Below, piece after piece: positions 56,169 to 64,000 of a stretch of DNA of 64,000 nucleotides. The position numbers and the translations under genes are program-made. The stretch comes from Arthrobacter sp. B3I4 (GTDB lineage Bacteria; Actinomycetota; Actinomycetes; Actinomycetales; Micrococcaceae). The stretch spans positions 1,054,001 to 1,118,000 of the forward strand of contig NZ_JAUSYK010000001.1 in assembly GCF_030816855.1 (NCBI RefSeq). Reading direction: 5' to 3'. Every line of letters starts with the position of its first letter. The stretch's first letter is position 1. The notes under the pieces were generated by a model. The model did not search any database. It was not told the DNA's origin and worked only from the letters and a program-made list of their open reading frames with translations.

Positions 56169-57314
56169 TCATCGACATCGGCGCTCAATCTCTTCGCCTG
56201 CCGCTTGGAGGAGCTCCGCCCACAACACGTCCGTCGGGACGGGTGTTTCATTCACGAGGAGGCGGTTGCTCCCGAGGGCGAGGGCAATTTCTCGTCCAGG
56301 GACAAAACCGACGGCGCATCCGACGTACCCCGGATGGCCGAGCACCGTGTATGTCTTGTCGGCGACCCGCATCTGGTATCGGCGGAATCCCAGCGACTGC
56401 CCAGCGTCGGGTCCCGGCGCAAAGAACTCGGCGACGACGGAGGGGTGCCACAATTCTTCGTGGTCCTCGAAGGCCGCCAACGCGGCACCGAAACGGAGAA
56501 GATCCGGAACAGTGGAGAACAATCCTGCGTGACCGGAGACTCCGCCGAACGCGTGGTAAGCATTGCCATCAGCCACCTCGCCGTGGACCGGTCGGACCCG
56601 CCAGCCTGCGAAGTCGGTGCTGTGGAACGGAACCTCATAGGGAACTTGGGAATCGATCATGGTCGCTTCGATCCGGTCGTCTCGGGCGCCGGTCGCGACA
56701 TTGGGCCCGGCCGGCCGGGCGTAGCGCGTCGAGGTGAGTTGGAGCGGGCGGTGGATGAGTTCCTCAGCAGCTGAGGCGAGGTCTAGACCCGTGGCGCTGG
56801 CCACAATGCGGCCAAGAAGAATGAATCCCAGGTCGGAGTAATGGCGGGCAGACCCCGGGGTGAACCCTAGCGGGAGGGTTTCGACCAGCCGGTGCGCTTC
56901 TTCCGGCTCGGTGGTAGCCAAGTACAGCGGGTACCACTCTTTCAGGCCGCCCCGGTGAAGGAGCAGGTCCCGCACCGTAACAGCCTCCCGGGCGCCGTCG
57001 GAGAACCCAGAGAGGTAGAGCCGGACAGGGTCCTCGAGGCCGACGAGTCCGTCGGACACCAGCCGCATCAGACAGGCGGTTGTCGCCAGGACCTTGGTGA
57101 CTGAGGCCATGTCGTGTTGGGTTTCCACCGTCATGGGATCAACTCCGACCCGCTCGCCGTCAATCCACCGGGCTGTGCGGTAGCCTGCGGAAGCTGTGGT
57201 GGAAAAGCGCGCGCACTGGACTCCGAGGGTGACCCCGGCAGGAGGCTGCGTGCCCGGAGGCGTCCCCGGCGTCGGCGAGACCATGCGGCGTGCGACGTGC
57301 ATCATGTCCGTCAT
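56169..57314 (-). CDS. Beta-lactamase-family serine hydrolase (AmpH/YbbE-like)
   Basis: The 381-residue class C-type hydrolase has MASVTKVLATTACLMRLVSDG (SxxK), the HYSDLGFILLGRIV Tyr motif and LGHPGYVGCAVGF in place of KTG. No signal peptide is seen, so it may be cytoplasmic. In Bacillus a similar protein (YbbE) sits in the MurNAc locus, so a D,D-peptidase or esterase step in muropeptide breakdown is plausible. Its start overlaps the GNAT stop by four bases. Confidence 0.87.
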   Translation of the reverse strand: MTDMMHVARRMVSPTPGTPPGTQPPAGVTLGVQCARFSTTASAGYRTARWIDGERVGVDPMTVETQHDMASVTKVLATTACLMRLVSDGLVGLEDPVRLYLSGFSDGAREAVTVRDLLLHRGGLKEWYPLYLATTEPEEAHRLVETLPLGFTPGSARHYSDLGFILLGRIVASATGLDLASAAEELIHRPLQLTSTRYARPAGPNVATGARDDRIEATMIDSQVPYEVPFHSTDFAGWRVRPVHGEVADGNAYHAFGGVSGHAGLFSTVPDLLRFGAALAAFEDHEELWHPSVVAEFFAPGPDAGQSLGFRRYQMRVADKTYTVLGHPGYVGCAVGFVPGREIALALGSNRLLVNETPVPTDVLWAELLQAAGEEIERRCR

Positions 57315-57874
57315 GGCGTAGGTCCGGCGTTAGCCCCGGAAACGGCTGCTCCCGGCCTGCCCGTGGAGGAGAGCGCGTTTGTCATTGTCAATACCGGTTC
57401 GCCGAACTCATAACGTGTCTCGCCGTCCTGGTGCGCGGCCTTCCAGCCGTGATGACCGTAGAAGGCGATGGACGGCGCGTTCCGCGCGAACACACATAGG
57501 CTCGCCGAGTTTGCTCCTTTCGCCGCCAAAGCCTCCTCCGCTGTTCGGAGGAGGAGGGCGCCAAACCCGGCGCCCTGGGCGGGTGGGTCGACGTACAGCG
57601 ACCAGATGATCCCCTGACCGTCGCTGCCCCTGAGCCCGTACCGTACGACGGCGCAGGCAGCGCTTCCCTCGCCACGGCTCGCAACGAGGATCTCGTCCGG
57701 CTCCGTCCGGTCGGCAAAGGCCTTACTCCACAGCTGGACGGCGCGTTCGTCGGTCATCTGCCGTATGGCGCCCGAGGGGAGGACCTGCGCGTAGGGGCCG
57801 CGCCAGCATGCCAGGAAGACTCGGACGATGGCTTCCATGTCGGCGGCTGTTGCCGGGCGCAGGGTGAGGGTCAT
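57311..57874 (-). CDS. GNAT-family N-acetyltransferase
   Basis: The 187-residue protein has LRPATAADMEAIVRVFLACWRGPYAQVLP and the acetyl-CoA loop GIIWSLYVDPPAQGAGFGALLLRTAEEALAAKG, then ARNAPSIAFYGHHGWK. The acceptor is unknown; the operon suggests an amino sugar, peptide or a toxic amine. It starts 13 bp after the anmK stop and overlaps the serine hydrolase. Confidence 0.88.
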   Translation of the reverse strand: MTLTLRPATAADMEAIVRVFLACWRGPYAQVLPSGAIRQMTDERAVQLWSKAFADRTEPDEILVASRGEGSAACAVVRYGLRGSDGQGIIWSLYVDPPAQGAGFGALLLRTAEEALAAKGANSASLCVFARNAPSIAFYGHHGWKAAHQDGETRYEFGEPVLTMTNALSSTGRPGAAVSGANAGPTP

Positions 57875-57887
57875 GGTGACTTTCGAT

Positions 57888-59054
57888 TCAGGAGCGCACG
57901 AGCGTGAGTGCCCGCGGCGAGGTCCGTTTGGGTGCCGGAAGGTTCAACGGCCCCTTGCCGGGAGTGATCGTGCCAAGAATGCGGCTTTCCCGTGCCCCTG
58001 TTCCGGCCGGTACCGTCCCGGGCAGACCGTGCGCGGTGCACCACCCGATGAGGGCGAAGGCAATTGCTTCCTTGTCATCCGCCGGAGCACCGTAGTCGTC
58101 GGACAGTTTGATTGCCACATCTGGTAGCGCTCGCCGCAGCCCGTTCATCAGAAACTGGTTGCGGCATCCCCCGCCGGAAGCGACAAGGAGGTCGACCCCG
58201 TGGTTCCTAACTTCTCTGGCGACCGTTTGGACCGTCAGCTCGGTCAGCGTGGCAACCAGATCGGCGTCGCTGGGAGTGCGCCCCGTCGTTCGGAGCATTT
58301 CTTGTACGTAAGCGAGATGAAAGTGCTCCTTCCCGGTGGACTTGGGAATGGGCAGGTCAAAGTACTCGTCGGCCATCAGCGCTTTGAGGAGGACACCGTC
58401 GACGGCGCCCGTTGCGGCGATCTGTCCGTCGGCGTCGTAGCCGTCGGGATGGAGCTTGCGGTCAACAATGACGGCATCGATAAGGGCGTTGGCCGGCCCG
58501 ATGTCGTAGGCAAGGAGGTCCGAGCTTCCGAAGACGACGGTCATGTTGGCGATGCCGCCCAGGTTGAGAGCCGCCGCTGTCCCGTCGTGGCCGGCGAGCA
58601 GGAGACCGTCCAGGTAGGAGACCAATGGGGCGCCGTGACCACCGGCGGTGATGTCCCGGATCCGGACGTCGGAGAGCACCGGGGCGCCGGTAGTTTCCGC
58701 GATCCAGGCGGGCTGGCCGATCTGAAGTGTCCCGCGGGCCCGTCCTCCCTCCACCCAGTGGAAGACGGTCTGCCCGTGGGATACGACCAGGTCGACGGGG
58801 CCCGTACCGCTCAGGATGTCGGCGGCGGCCTGCGCGAAGCTTTGTCCCACGATCGTGTCGAGTTCACAAACCTCCGCGAGTGTGGTGGCCGCAGGAAGAG
58901 CCCGGAGAAGCCGTGCCCTAAGGGACGGCGGATAGGGTGTGCTGGCGGTTTTGAGCACCGTGCCGGTGAGGTTCCCGTCCTGCTCGCTGAATTCCACGAC
59001 GGCGGCATCGATCCCGTCGTGCGAGGTTCCTGAAATCATGCCCAAGATTTTCAC
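57888..59054 (-). CDS. anmK: Anhydro-N-acetylmuramic acid kinase
   Basis: The 388-residue kinase starts MKILGMISGTSHDGIDAAVV (phosphate-binding GTSxDG), continues VVSHGQTVFHWVEGG, NLGGIANMTVVF, DIGPANALIDAVI and LVASGGGCRNQFLM, all diagnostic of AnmK. It opens the 1,6-anhydro ring of anhMurNAc and phosphorylates it to MurNAc-6-P. It overlaps murQ by four bases. Confidence 0.95.
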   Translation of the reverse strand: MKILGMISGTSHDGIDAAVVEFSEQDGNLTGTVLKTASTPYPPSLRARLLRALPAATTLAEVCELDTIVGQSFAQAAADILSGTGPVDLVVSHGQTVFHWVEGGRARGTLQIGQPAWIAETTGAPVLSDVRIRDITAGGHGAPLVSYLDGLLLAGHDGTAAALNLGGIANMTVVFGSSDLLAYDIGPANALIDAVIVDRKLHPDGYDADGQIAATGAVDGVLLKALMADEYFDLPIPKSTGKEHFHLAYVQEMLRTTGRTPSDADLVATLTELTVQTVAREVRNHGVDLLVASGGGCRNQFLMNGLRRALPDVAIKLSDDYGAPADDKEAIAFALIGWCTAHGLPGTVPAGTGARESRILGTITPGKGPLNLPAPKRTSPRALTLVRS

Positions 59055-59974
59055 GCGTGCTCCCCAAGGGCGGCACGAAGCCGTCCGTCGTTGTCTTTGA
59101 TTTGAGCAGCCGCGTCCTCCGGGCCGAGATTCAGCCGGATGGCGACAATGGCGCGCTTAACCGACTGGCTGTTCGCGTCCAGGGCCTCGGCTGCTGTGGT
59201 TCTCTCGGCTCCCGTGACGGTTTGGATCATCCTCAGGGCCCGTTCGCGCAACTTGGCATTGGTGGGCTTCACGTCGACCATGAGATTTCCGTAAGTCTTG
59301 CCCAACTGGACCATCACAATGGTTGAAAACATGTTCAACACAAGTTTTTGGGCTGTGCCAGCCTTCAGCCGGGTGGAGCCCGCCACTACCTCCGGACCAA
59401 CGAGGACCTCGATCCGGTGTTCCGCTGCGGCCGCCAGCGGCGTACCCGCATTGCAGGTCAAAGCAATGGTGAGGGCTCCGTTGGCACGGGCACGCTCCAG
59501 AGCAGCGACGACGTATGGGGTCCGGCCACTGGACGCGATGCCGATGACGGTGTCAAGCCGCCCTACCCCGGCCGCGTCCATCGCGGCCGTACCGGCCTGC
59601 GTGTCGTCCTCCGCGCCTTCGCTTGGCGAAACGATCGCGCTCGGACCACCGGCGATGACCGCGAACACCTGTTCCGGGGGAGTGCCGAACGTTGGAGGAC
59701 ATTCGGATGCATCGAGGACCCCGATCCGCCCCGGTGTCCCTGCACCGACGTAGATCATTCGCCCTCCTGCCTTCATGCGGGACACAGCAGCCTCAATCGC
59801 GGGCGATATCTGGGGGAGGGCCCGCCTGACAGCATCCGGCACGGAAGCGTCCGCGGTGTTCATGGTGGCGGCGAGCTCGCCAACGGACATCTTGTCGATG
59901 TCGGCGAAACGTGAATCGGTGCCCTCAGTGTCGAGACGGGTGAGTCGGGCAATCTCCGTTGGATTCAGAGTCAT
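59051..59974 (-). CDS. murQ: N-acetylmuramic acid 6-phosphate etherase
   Basis: The 307-residue SIS-domain enzyme has IYVGAGTPGRIGVLDASECPPTFGTPPEQV and SPSEGAEDDTQAG, holding the two catalytic Glu positions, then GIASSGRTPYV and a C-terminal helical domain. It cleaves D-lactate from MurNAc-6-P, giving GlcNAc-6-P. Pro replaces the usual Ser in GAGTSGRLG. The ATG overlaps the permease stop (ATGA) and fixes the start. Confidence 0.95.
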   Translation of the reverse strand: MTLNPTEIARLTRLDTEGTDSRFADIDKMSVGELAATMNTADASVPDAVRRALPQISPAIEAAVSRMKAGGRMIYVGAGTPGRIGVLDASECPPTFGTPPEQVFAVIAGGPSAIVSPSEGAEDDTQAGTAAMDAAGVGRLDTVIGIASSGRTPYVVAALERARANGALTIALTCNAGTPLAAAAEHRIEVLVGPEVVAGSTRLKAGTAQKLVLNMFSTIVMVQLGKTYGNLMVDVKPTNAKLRERALRMIQTVTGAERTTAAEALDANSQSVKRAIVAIRLNLGPEDAAAQIKDNDGRLRAALGEHA

Positions 59975-60858
59975 CGGTCGCCTCGTTTCCGGGGGTCCAG
60001 GCTGTCGCGCAGCCCGTCGCCGAGCAAGTTCAAGCCGACGACGAGGAGAACGACAACCGCACCGGGGGCAACCATGGTCCAAGGCGCCGCGTAAACGAGG
60101 GTGCGGGCTTCGAAGATCATGGAACCCAGCGACGGTGCCGGCGGGGGAGTACCCAGCCCGAGGAAGCTCAGGGACGCCTCGGTCAGGACCGCCCATGAAA
60201 GGGACAGCGCAACCTGCACCACAATGATCGACGTGATGTTAGGCAGGACATGGCGCAGCATAATCATCAGACGGCTCTGACCCGTGCTGGTCGCGGCCCT
60301 GACGTACTCCACCTCCCGCAGGGACAGCACGGGGCCGCGAGTGACGCGAACGAAGATCGGCACGTAGACGATGGCGATGGCCACGGCGATGGTGAACCAA
60401 TTGCGGTCGAACACAGAGGCCAACGCGAGGGCCAGAAGCAGAGGCGGGAAAGCGAAGAGGACGTTCGTTATGCCACCGATCACGCCGTCCGGTACGCCAC
60501 GATAAAAGCCGGCGAAGAGCCCGCCCATGGTACCAATGACGGTTGCGAAGGCAACGGCGGTCACGGCGATGACGGCCGAGTTGGACACCCCGGCGGCGAC
60601 GCGTGCAAAGACGTCGCGTCCGAACTGGTCGGTACCGAACCAGTGCGTCGCCGATGGCGGGAGCAACCTGGAGGGGGCATTCTGGGCGATCGCGTCGTAA
60701 GGAAGGGCGTGGGAAAGAGACAAGGCCGAAAGAAGTACGAGAAGTCCGATGATGATCAGGCCTGTCAAACCGGTAGGACTCTTCCACAGCCCCGCACCCA
60801 GGCGCGCCGGCCTCGGCAAAACAGCTTGCGCCTCAGCGACCACGGCGTTCTCGCTCAT
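59971..60858 (-). CDS. ABC importer permease (DppC/OppC-like)
   Basis: The 295-residue permease has six helices and the family segments HWFGTDQFGRDVFARVAAG and EYVRAATSTGQSRLMIMLRHVLPN (EAA loop). PWTMVAPGAVVVLLVVGLNLLGDGLRD follows. It forms the heterodimeric channel with the upstream permease. The ATG overlaps the upstream permease stop by four bases. Confidence 0.94.
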   Translation of the reverse strand: MSENAVVAEAQAVLPRPARLGAGLWKSPTGLTGLIIIGLLVLLSALSLSHALPYDAIAQNAPSRLLPPSATHWFGTDQFGRDVFARVAAGVSNSAVIAVTAVAFATVIGTMGGLFAGFYRGVPDGVIGGITNVLFAFPPLLLALALASVFDRNWFTIAVAIAIVYVPIFVRVTRGPVLSLREVEYVRAATSTGQSRLMIMLRHVLPNITSIIVVQVALSLSWAVLTEASLSFLGLGTPPPAPSLGSMIFEARTLVYAAPWTMVAPGAVVVLLVVGLNLLGDGLRDSLDPRKRGDR

Positions 60859-61826
60859 GAGGCACGCACCCGGGGATCAATGACCCTGTAAAGCAGGTCG
60901 GTAAGCAGATTGACGATGACAAAACTCAAGGCAATAACCAAGACGGTGCTCTGCACGAGGGCATATTCCTTCTGCTGGATTCCCAGCAACACCTGACGCC
61001 CGATTCCTGGGATGGAAAAAATTTGCTCAACCACCACCGCTCCGCCGAGCAGGTAGCCGAACTGAAGCCCGGTCATGGTGGTTATCGGGACCAAAGAGTT
61101 TCGCAGGACGTGCCTGAACTGCAGCCGCCTTTCCGGAACCCCCTTCGCGCGGGCGGTGCGAATGAAGTCGTTGGAGCGGATCTCAAGCACCGCAGTGCGG
61201 GTGGTCCTGATGATGGGTGCCGCAATTCCGAAACCAAGGACGACGGACGGCAGCAGCATCTGCTGCAGGTTCAGCAGCGGGTCCGCTGTCAGGGCAGCGA
61301 AGCCTCGGCCGTTGGGATTGAAGCCGTACGACGCTGCGAAGACTGACAAGAGGGTCGTGGCCAGCAGGAACGCCGGGATGGAAAGCCCGGCCAAGCTAAC
61401 CGCCTGCGACACCGCGTCACGCGGAGAATCCGGCCGGGAGGCCCCGAGCATACCGAGGGGAACTCCAATGACCAACGCAAGGATGATGGCGAGAACTGCT
61501 AGTTCGAAGGTCACCGGCAGAGACCGCACCGTGAGGTCAAAAACGCTCTGTTGCGACCGGGACGAGAATCCCAGATTCCCCGTAAAGAGGTTTCCGAGCC
61601 AGGAGAAGAACTGGACGAAGAGGGGCTGGTCAAGACCGTAATACCGTTCCAGTGCAGCCTGCTGGGAGGGCGTCAGGGCAGCGGCCTCGGTGCCCAGGCC
61701 GGCCGTTATCTGGTCCCCAGGAATGGCCCGGAGCATGATGAAAACGAAGATCGCCACACCCAGCAGAGTGCCGGCGGCGCCGCCGACGCGGCGAAGAACG
61801 GGATTGTGAATGAGTCTCTGAAGCAT
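60855..61826 (-). CDS. ABC importer permease (DppB/OppB-like)
   Basis: The 323-residue permease has six helices and the DppB pattern VAIFVFIMLRAIPGDQI, the PLFVQFFSWLGNLFTGNLGFS loop, EIRSNDFIRTARAKGVPERRLQFRHVLRNSLVPI, and FSIPGIGRQVLLGIQQKEYALVQ. It pairs with the DppC-like permease. Confidence 0.94.
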   Translation of the reverse strand: MLQRLIHNPVLRRVGGAAGTLLGVAIFVFIMLRAIPGDQITAGLGTEAAALTPSQQAALERYYGLDQPLFVQFFSWLGNLFTGNLGFSSRSQQSVFDLTVRSLPVTFELAVLAIILALVIGVPLGMLGASRPDSPRDAVSQAVSLAGLSIPAFLLATTLLSVFAASYGFNPNGRGFAALTADPLLNLQQMLLPSVVLGFGIAAPIIRTTRTAVLEIRSNDFIRTARAKGVPERRLQFRHVLRNSLVPITTMTGLQFGYLLGGAVVVEQIFSIPGIGRQVLLGIQQKEYALVQSTVLVIALSFVIVNLLTDLLYRVIDPRVRAS

Positions 61827-61847
61827 GTGCCTGGTTTTCTCGCCAGT

Positions 61848-61879
61848 CAGCGGGGCCCTGGCGGACCAGGCCCCCGCTG
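61848..61879 (-). other. Intercistronic hairpin after the binding-protein gene
   Basis: A 14-bp stem with one mismatch and a CGGA loop (arms 61848-61861 and 61866-61879) occupies the 60-bp gap between the binding-protein stop (61887) and the permease start (61826). Such stems often raise the level of binding protein over permease mRNA. Confidence 0.65.
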
Positions 61880-61886
61880 GCGCGGG

Positions 61887-63449
61887 TTAGTTGATGGTCG
61901 TGGTCCGCAGGAACTGCAGGGAGCCGTTGGCCATCGGAACGAAGCCTTGGACGGAGGATGTGGTGGTGGTGTACGTGTAGCTCGTGAACAGCCAGACCCA
62001 GGCAGCATTGTTCTCAAGCTCCTTGGAAACCTTGGCGTAGATGTCCTTCCGCTTCTGCGGGTCGGTGCTCGCTTTACCTTCGGCGAAGAGGGCGTCAAGG
62101 GCTGGGGAACTGTAGCCCGCCACCTTGTTGAGGTTGCCGGTGCTGGTGAAGTAGCGCCCGTACATGCCATCCGGATCCGGGCGGCCGCCGTTGAGGGCCA
62201 CCGCTGCGTCAAAGTCGCCAGCCTTCCACCGGGTAACGAAAGCGCCTGACTCCAGCACTTCCACGTTGAGGGTGATCTTCGCTTCGGCGAGCTGGGACTT
62301 CAGATTCTGGGCCTCGTCCACTGAAGTGGCGTACTCGCCCTGGGAGACGATGGTTGAGAGCGTCACGCCGTCTTTCTTGCCAGCCTTGCTGAGGTAGTCA
62401 GCGGCCTTGGAGAGATCCCGTTTAGCGCAAGGGCGGTCGTCCGCGTTGGACTTGAACGCCGGGGAGGTGATCGGTCCGGTGACTTCGCCCTCGCCGAGGG
62501 CGGCGGTATCGAGCACCTGCTGCCGGTCCACGGCGCACTGGATGGCCAAGCGGACGTTGACGTCCTGCAGGTCCCCCCGTCGGGCGTTCAGCTGCAGGGC
62601 GTGGTAGCTGAGTTGAGGCGTCTTAGCGACGGACATGTTGGGCCCCGCAGCAGTTTTAGCCACCAAAGGGCTGTTGAACACGGCGAAATTCACGTTGCCG
62701 GACTGCATCGCCGAAACGATGGAGTTTTCATCAGGAATGACGCGCATCTCCACGGTGTCGAGCTTGGCCTTGTCTCCCCAGTAGGAATCGTTACGGGCAA
62801 GCTTCAGCGACTGACTCGCGACCCGGTCCTTCAAAGCGAACGGGCCAGTACCGTTGGGAGCCTTCATAAGGGACTGCTCCGCGTCGTCCGAGGACAGAAT
62901 CGCCATATTCACGACGGCGAGATTGGATGGCAGGGCAGCGTCCGGAGCGGACAGTCGCAGGACAACAGTGGCGGGGTCCGGGGCCTCCACTGCCGTCACG
63001 GCTGCCAGGGATGTACGGGCGACAGCACCTGTAGCTTCCTCTCTGATCTTGTCCAGGGAGAACTTGACGTCCTTGGAGTCGAAGGCACTGCCGTCGCTGA
63101 ACTTGACGCCCTCCCGGAGCTTAAACGTCAGGGTTTTTCCGGCATCCGACGCCTCCCAGGACTTCGCCAGGCCGGGAACGACCGCCAAATCCTTATCGAA
63201 CTCTGTCAGCGTTCCATAGATGTTCTGCAGAACAGAGACCGCCTGGAACTGGGTGGCTTTCCAGGGAAGGAGGGTGTCCGGATCGGTGGTGATCCCTACG
63301 ACCAGGTTTCCGCCGGAGTTTCCGGCCTTGCCGGCCGTCGCACCCGTTGGGGCGGACTGGGCGCCGCAGCCAGTAATGGTGACGGACACTGCTGCGGCTA
63401 TTGCGAATGCCGAAAGCGTGCCACGGATGAATCGGGAACCGCTGTGCAT
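61887..63449 (-). CDS. ABC importer substrate-binding lipoprotein (SBP_bac_5)
   Basis: The 520-residue protein has a signal peptide ending at the lipobox SVTITGC and then the family-5 solute-binding fold (GGNLVVGITTDPDTLLPWKA, GLAKSWEASDAGKTLTFKLREGVKFSDG, IQCAVDRQQVL). It captures peptides or peptide-like ligands; a muropeptide ligand is inferred from the operon. GGAG precedes the ATG. Confidence 0.93.
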   Translation of the reverse strand: MHSGSRFIRGTLSAFAIAAAVSVTITGCGAQSAPTGATAGKAGNSGGNLVVGITTDPDTLLPWKATQFQAVSVLQNIYGTLTEFDKDLAVVPGLAKSWEASDAGKTLTFKLREGVKFSDGSAFDSKDVKFSLDKIREEATGAVARTSLAAVTAVEAPDPATVVLRLSAPDAALPSNLAVVNMAILSSDDAEQSLMKAPNGTGPFALKDRVASQSLKLARNDSYWGDKAKLDTVEMRVIPDENSIVSAMQSGNVNFAVFNSPLVAKTAAGPNMSVAKTPQLSYHALQLNARRGDLQDVNVRLAIQCAVDRQQVLDTAALGEGEVTGPITSPAFKSNADDRPCAKRDLSKAADYLSKAGKKDGVTLSTIVSQGEYATSVDEAQNLKSQLAEAKITLNVEVLESGAFVTRWKAGDFDAAVALNGGRPDPDGMYGRYFTSTGNLNKVAGYSSPALDALFAEGKASTDPQKRKDIYAKVSKELENNAAWVWLFTSYTYTTTTSSVQGFVPMANGSLQFLRTTTIN

Positions 63450-63544
63450 GGTTTGGTCTCCTCAGTGACAAGTGATGCCTCCTGCCATGCCGCACCGGCT
63501 GTTGCAGGTCCCCCAGAGAGCATCGATGATCCGGGTTGGTCATT

Positions 63545-63574
63545 AACTTACCCATGTGACCTGAATCATGTAAA
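63545..63574 (-). promoter_or_regulatory. Promoter of the recycling operon
   Basis: On the minus strand TTTACA (63569-63574) and TAAGTT (63545-63550) are 18 bases apart, close to a standard promoter. An imperfect inverted repeat (TTACCCATG...CATGTAA, 63548-63573) overlaps it and could be the MurR-type operator. Confidence 0.55.
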
Positions 63575-63651
63575 GATATTCCGCAGAAGAGTTTTGCGAC
63601 GTCGGTCCCTTGAAGACTGACGTCCGATGAACATGTTGAAGAGGGAGCAGA

Positions 63652-64000
63652 ATGGCGAAGAGCGCAGTAAATGCCGCGGACTCTGAAGCGGTGCTGATTC
63701 GCATTCGCGCAGCTTTGCCCTCGCTGCGGCCGTCTGAAAGACGTATCGCTCAGGTGTTCGTGGACAGTCCGTCGGAGGGCGCCACCCTGTCGGTGGCCGA
63801 ACTTGCCGACCGTTGTGAAACGTCCACCACATCGGTGGTGCGTTTCTATAAACGAATGGGGTACTCCCACTACAAGGACCTTCTGATGGACCTCACACGG
63901 GAGGCCATGCGTCAAGAAATGACCACTTCGAGCCTCCCGCCGGTTTCCGGAGACATTGGGCGCAACGATTCTCTCGACGTCATTGTGGCCAAAGTGGCCA
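63652..64000 (+). CDS. MurR/RpiR-family regulator, partial at window end
   Basis: The first 116 residues are visible. After MAKSAVNAADSEAVLIRIRA there is LPSLRPSERRIAQVFVDSPSEGATLSVAELADRCETSTTSVVRFYKRMGYSHYKDLLMDL, a typical RpiR-type helix-turn-helix. A C-terminal SIS sugar-phosphate sensing domain should follow beyond the window. GAGGGAG precedes the ATG. Divergence from the operon suggests it senses MurNAc-6-P or a related phosphosugar. Confidence 0.9.
   Translation, partial: MAKSAVNAADSEAVLIRIRAALPSLRPSERRIAQVFVDSPSEGATLSVAELADRCETSTTSVVRFYKRMGYSHYKDLLMDLTREAMRQEMTTSSLPPVSGDIGRNDSLDVIVAKVA

Overview
The window is high-GC DNA with dense gene packing, GTG/TTG starts and frequent ATGA/GTGA start-stop overlaps. 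It holds several actinobacterial marker families: DUF3073, a septum-formation protein, a DUF4031-HD fusion, a guanidine-III riboswitch with paired SMR genes, and a HAIR-type heat-shock operator before clpB. The gene set and style suggest a Micrococcaceae member of the Arthrobacter/Pseudarthrobacter type; this is inference from gene content, not a database match. No rRNA, tRNA, CRISPR, phage or insertion sequence was seen.

Layout. 0-11 kb: a CynX-type exporter; an M20 amidohydrolase with a frameshifted MHS-family transporter and a divergent double-AsnC regulator; a drug-type MFS pump; a DEAD-box helicase with a long leader; and a metallo-hydrolase/aldo-keto reductase pair. 11-24 kb: the guanidine-III riboswitch and its SMR pair, HutD, trpF, a lipoprotein phosphoesterase, YceI, YccF, SRPBCC and HD proteins, a regulator-modABC molybdate operon, a PRISE-type reductase, an AhpD-like protein and SelO. 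24-32 kb: clpB, a septum-formation gene with a late frameshift, DUF3073, a double VOC protein, and purM-purF. 32-46 kb: housekeeping and accessory enzymes separated by copies of one intergenic palindrome family, plus a small Cys-rich protein behind a CsoR/CstR-like operator. 46-51 kb: a decayed alcohol dehydrogenase remnant, a broken small membrane gene, and a heterodimeric ABC exporter.

51.9-64 kb holds the most coherent system. One long minus-strand operon encodes an oligopeptide-type ABC importer (binding protein, two permeases, fused double ATPase), MurQ, AnmK, a GNAT acetyltransferase, a penicillin-binding-type serine hydrolase, an MFS transporter with a frame break, and NagA. It diverges from a MurR/RpiR-type regulator that runs off the window end. 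Together these predict capture of (anhydro)muropeptides or MurNAc derivatives by an ABC importer rather than a PTS, phosphorylation by AnmK, ether cleavage by MurQ to GlcNAc-6-P, and deacetylation by NagA.

Two window-wide patterns stand out. At least fourteen genes have a -10 hexamer (TAGACT, TAGGCT, TATAGT and similar) ending 6-7 bases before the start codon, implying leaderless mRNAs. Five loci carry single-base frame disruptions, which are either real gene decay or sequencing indels.
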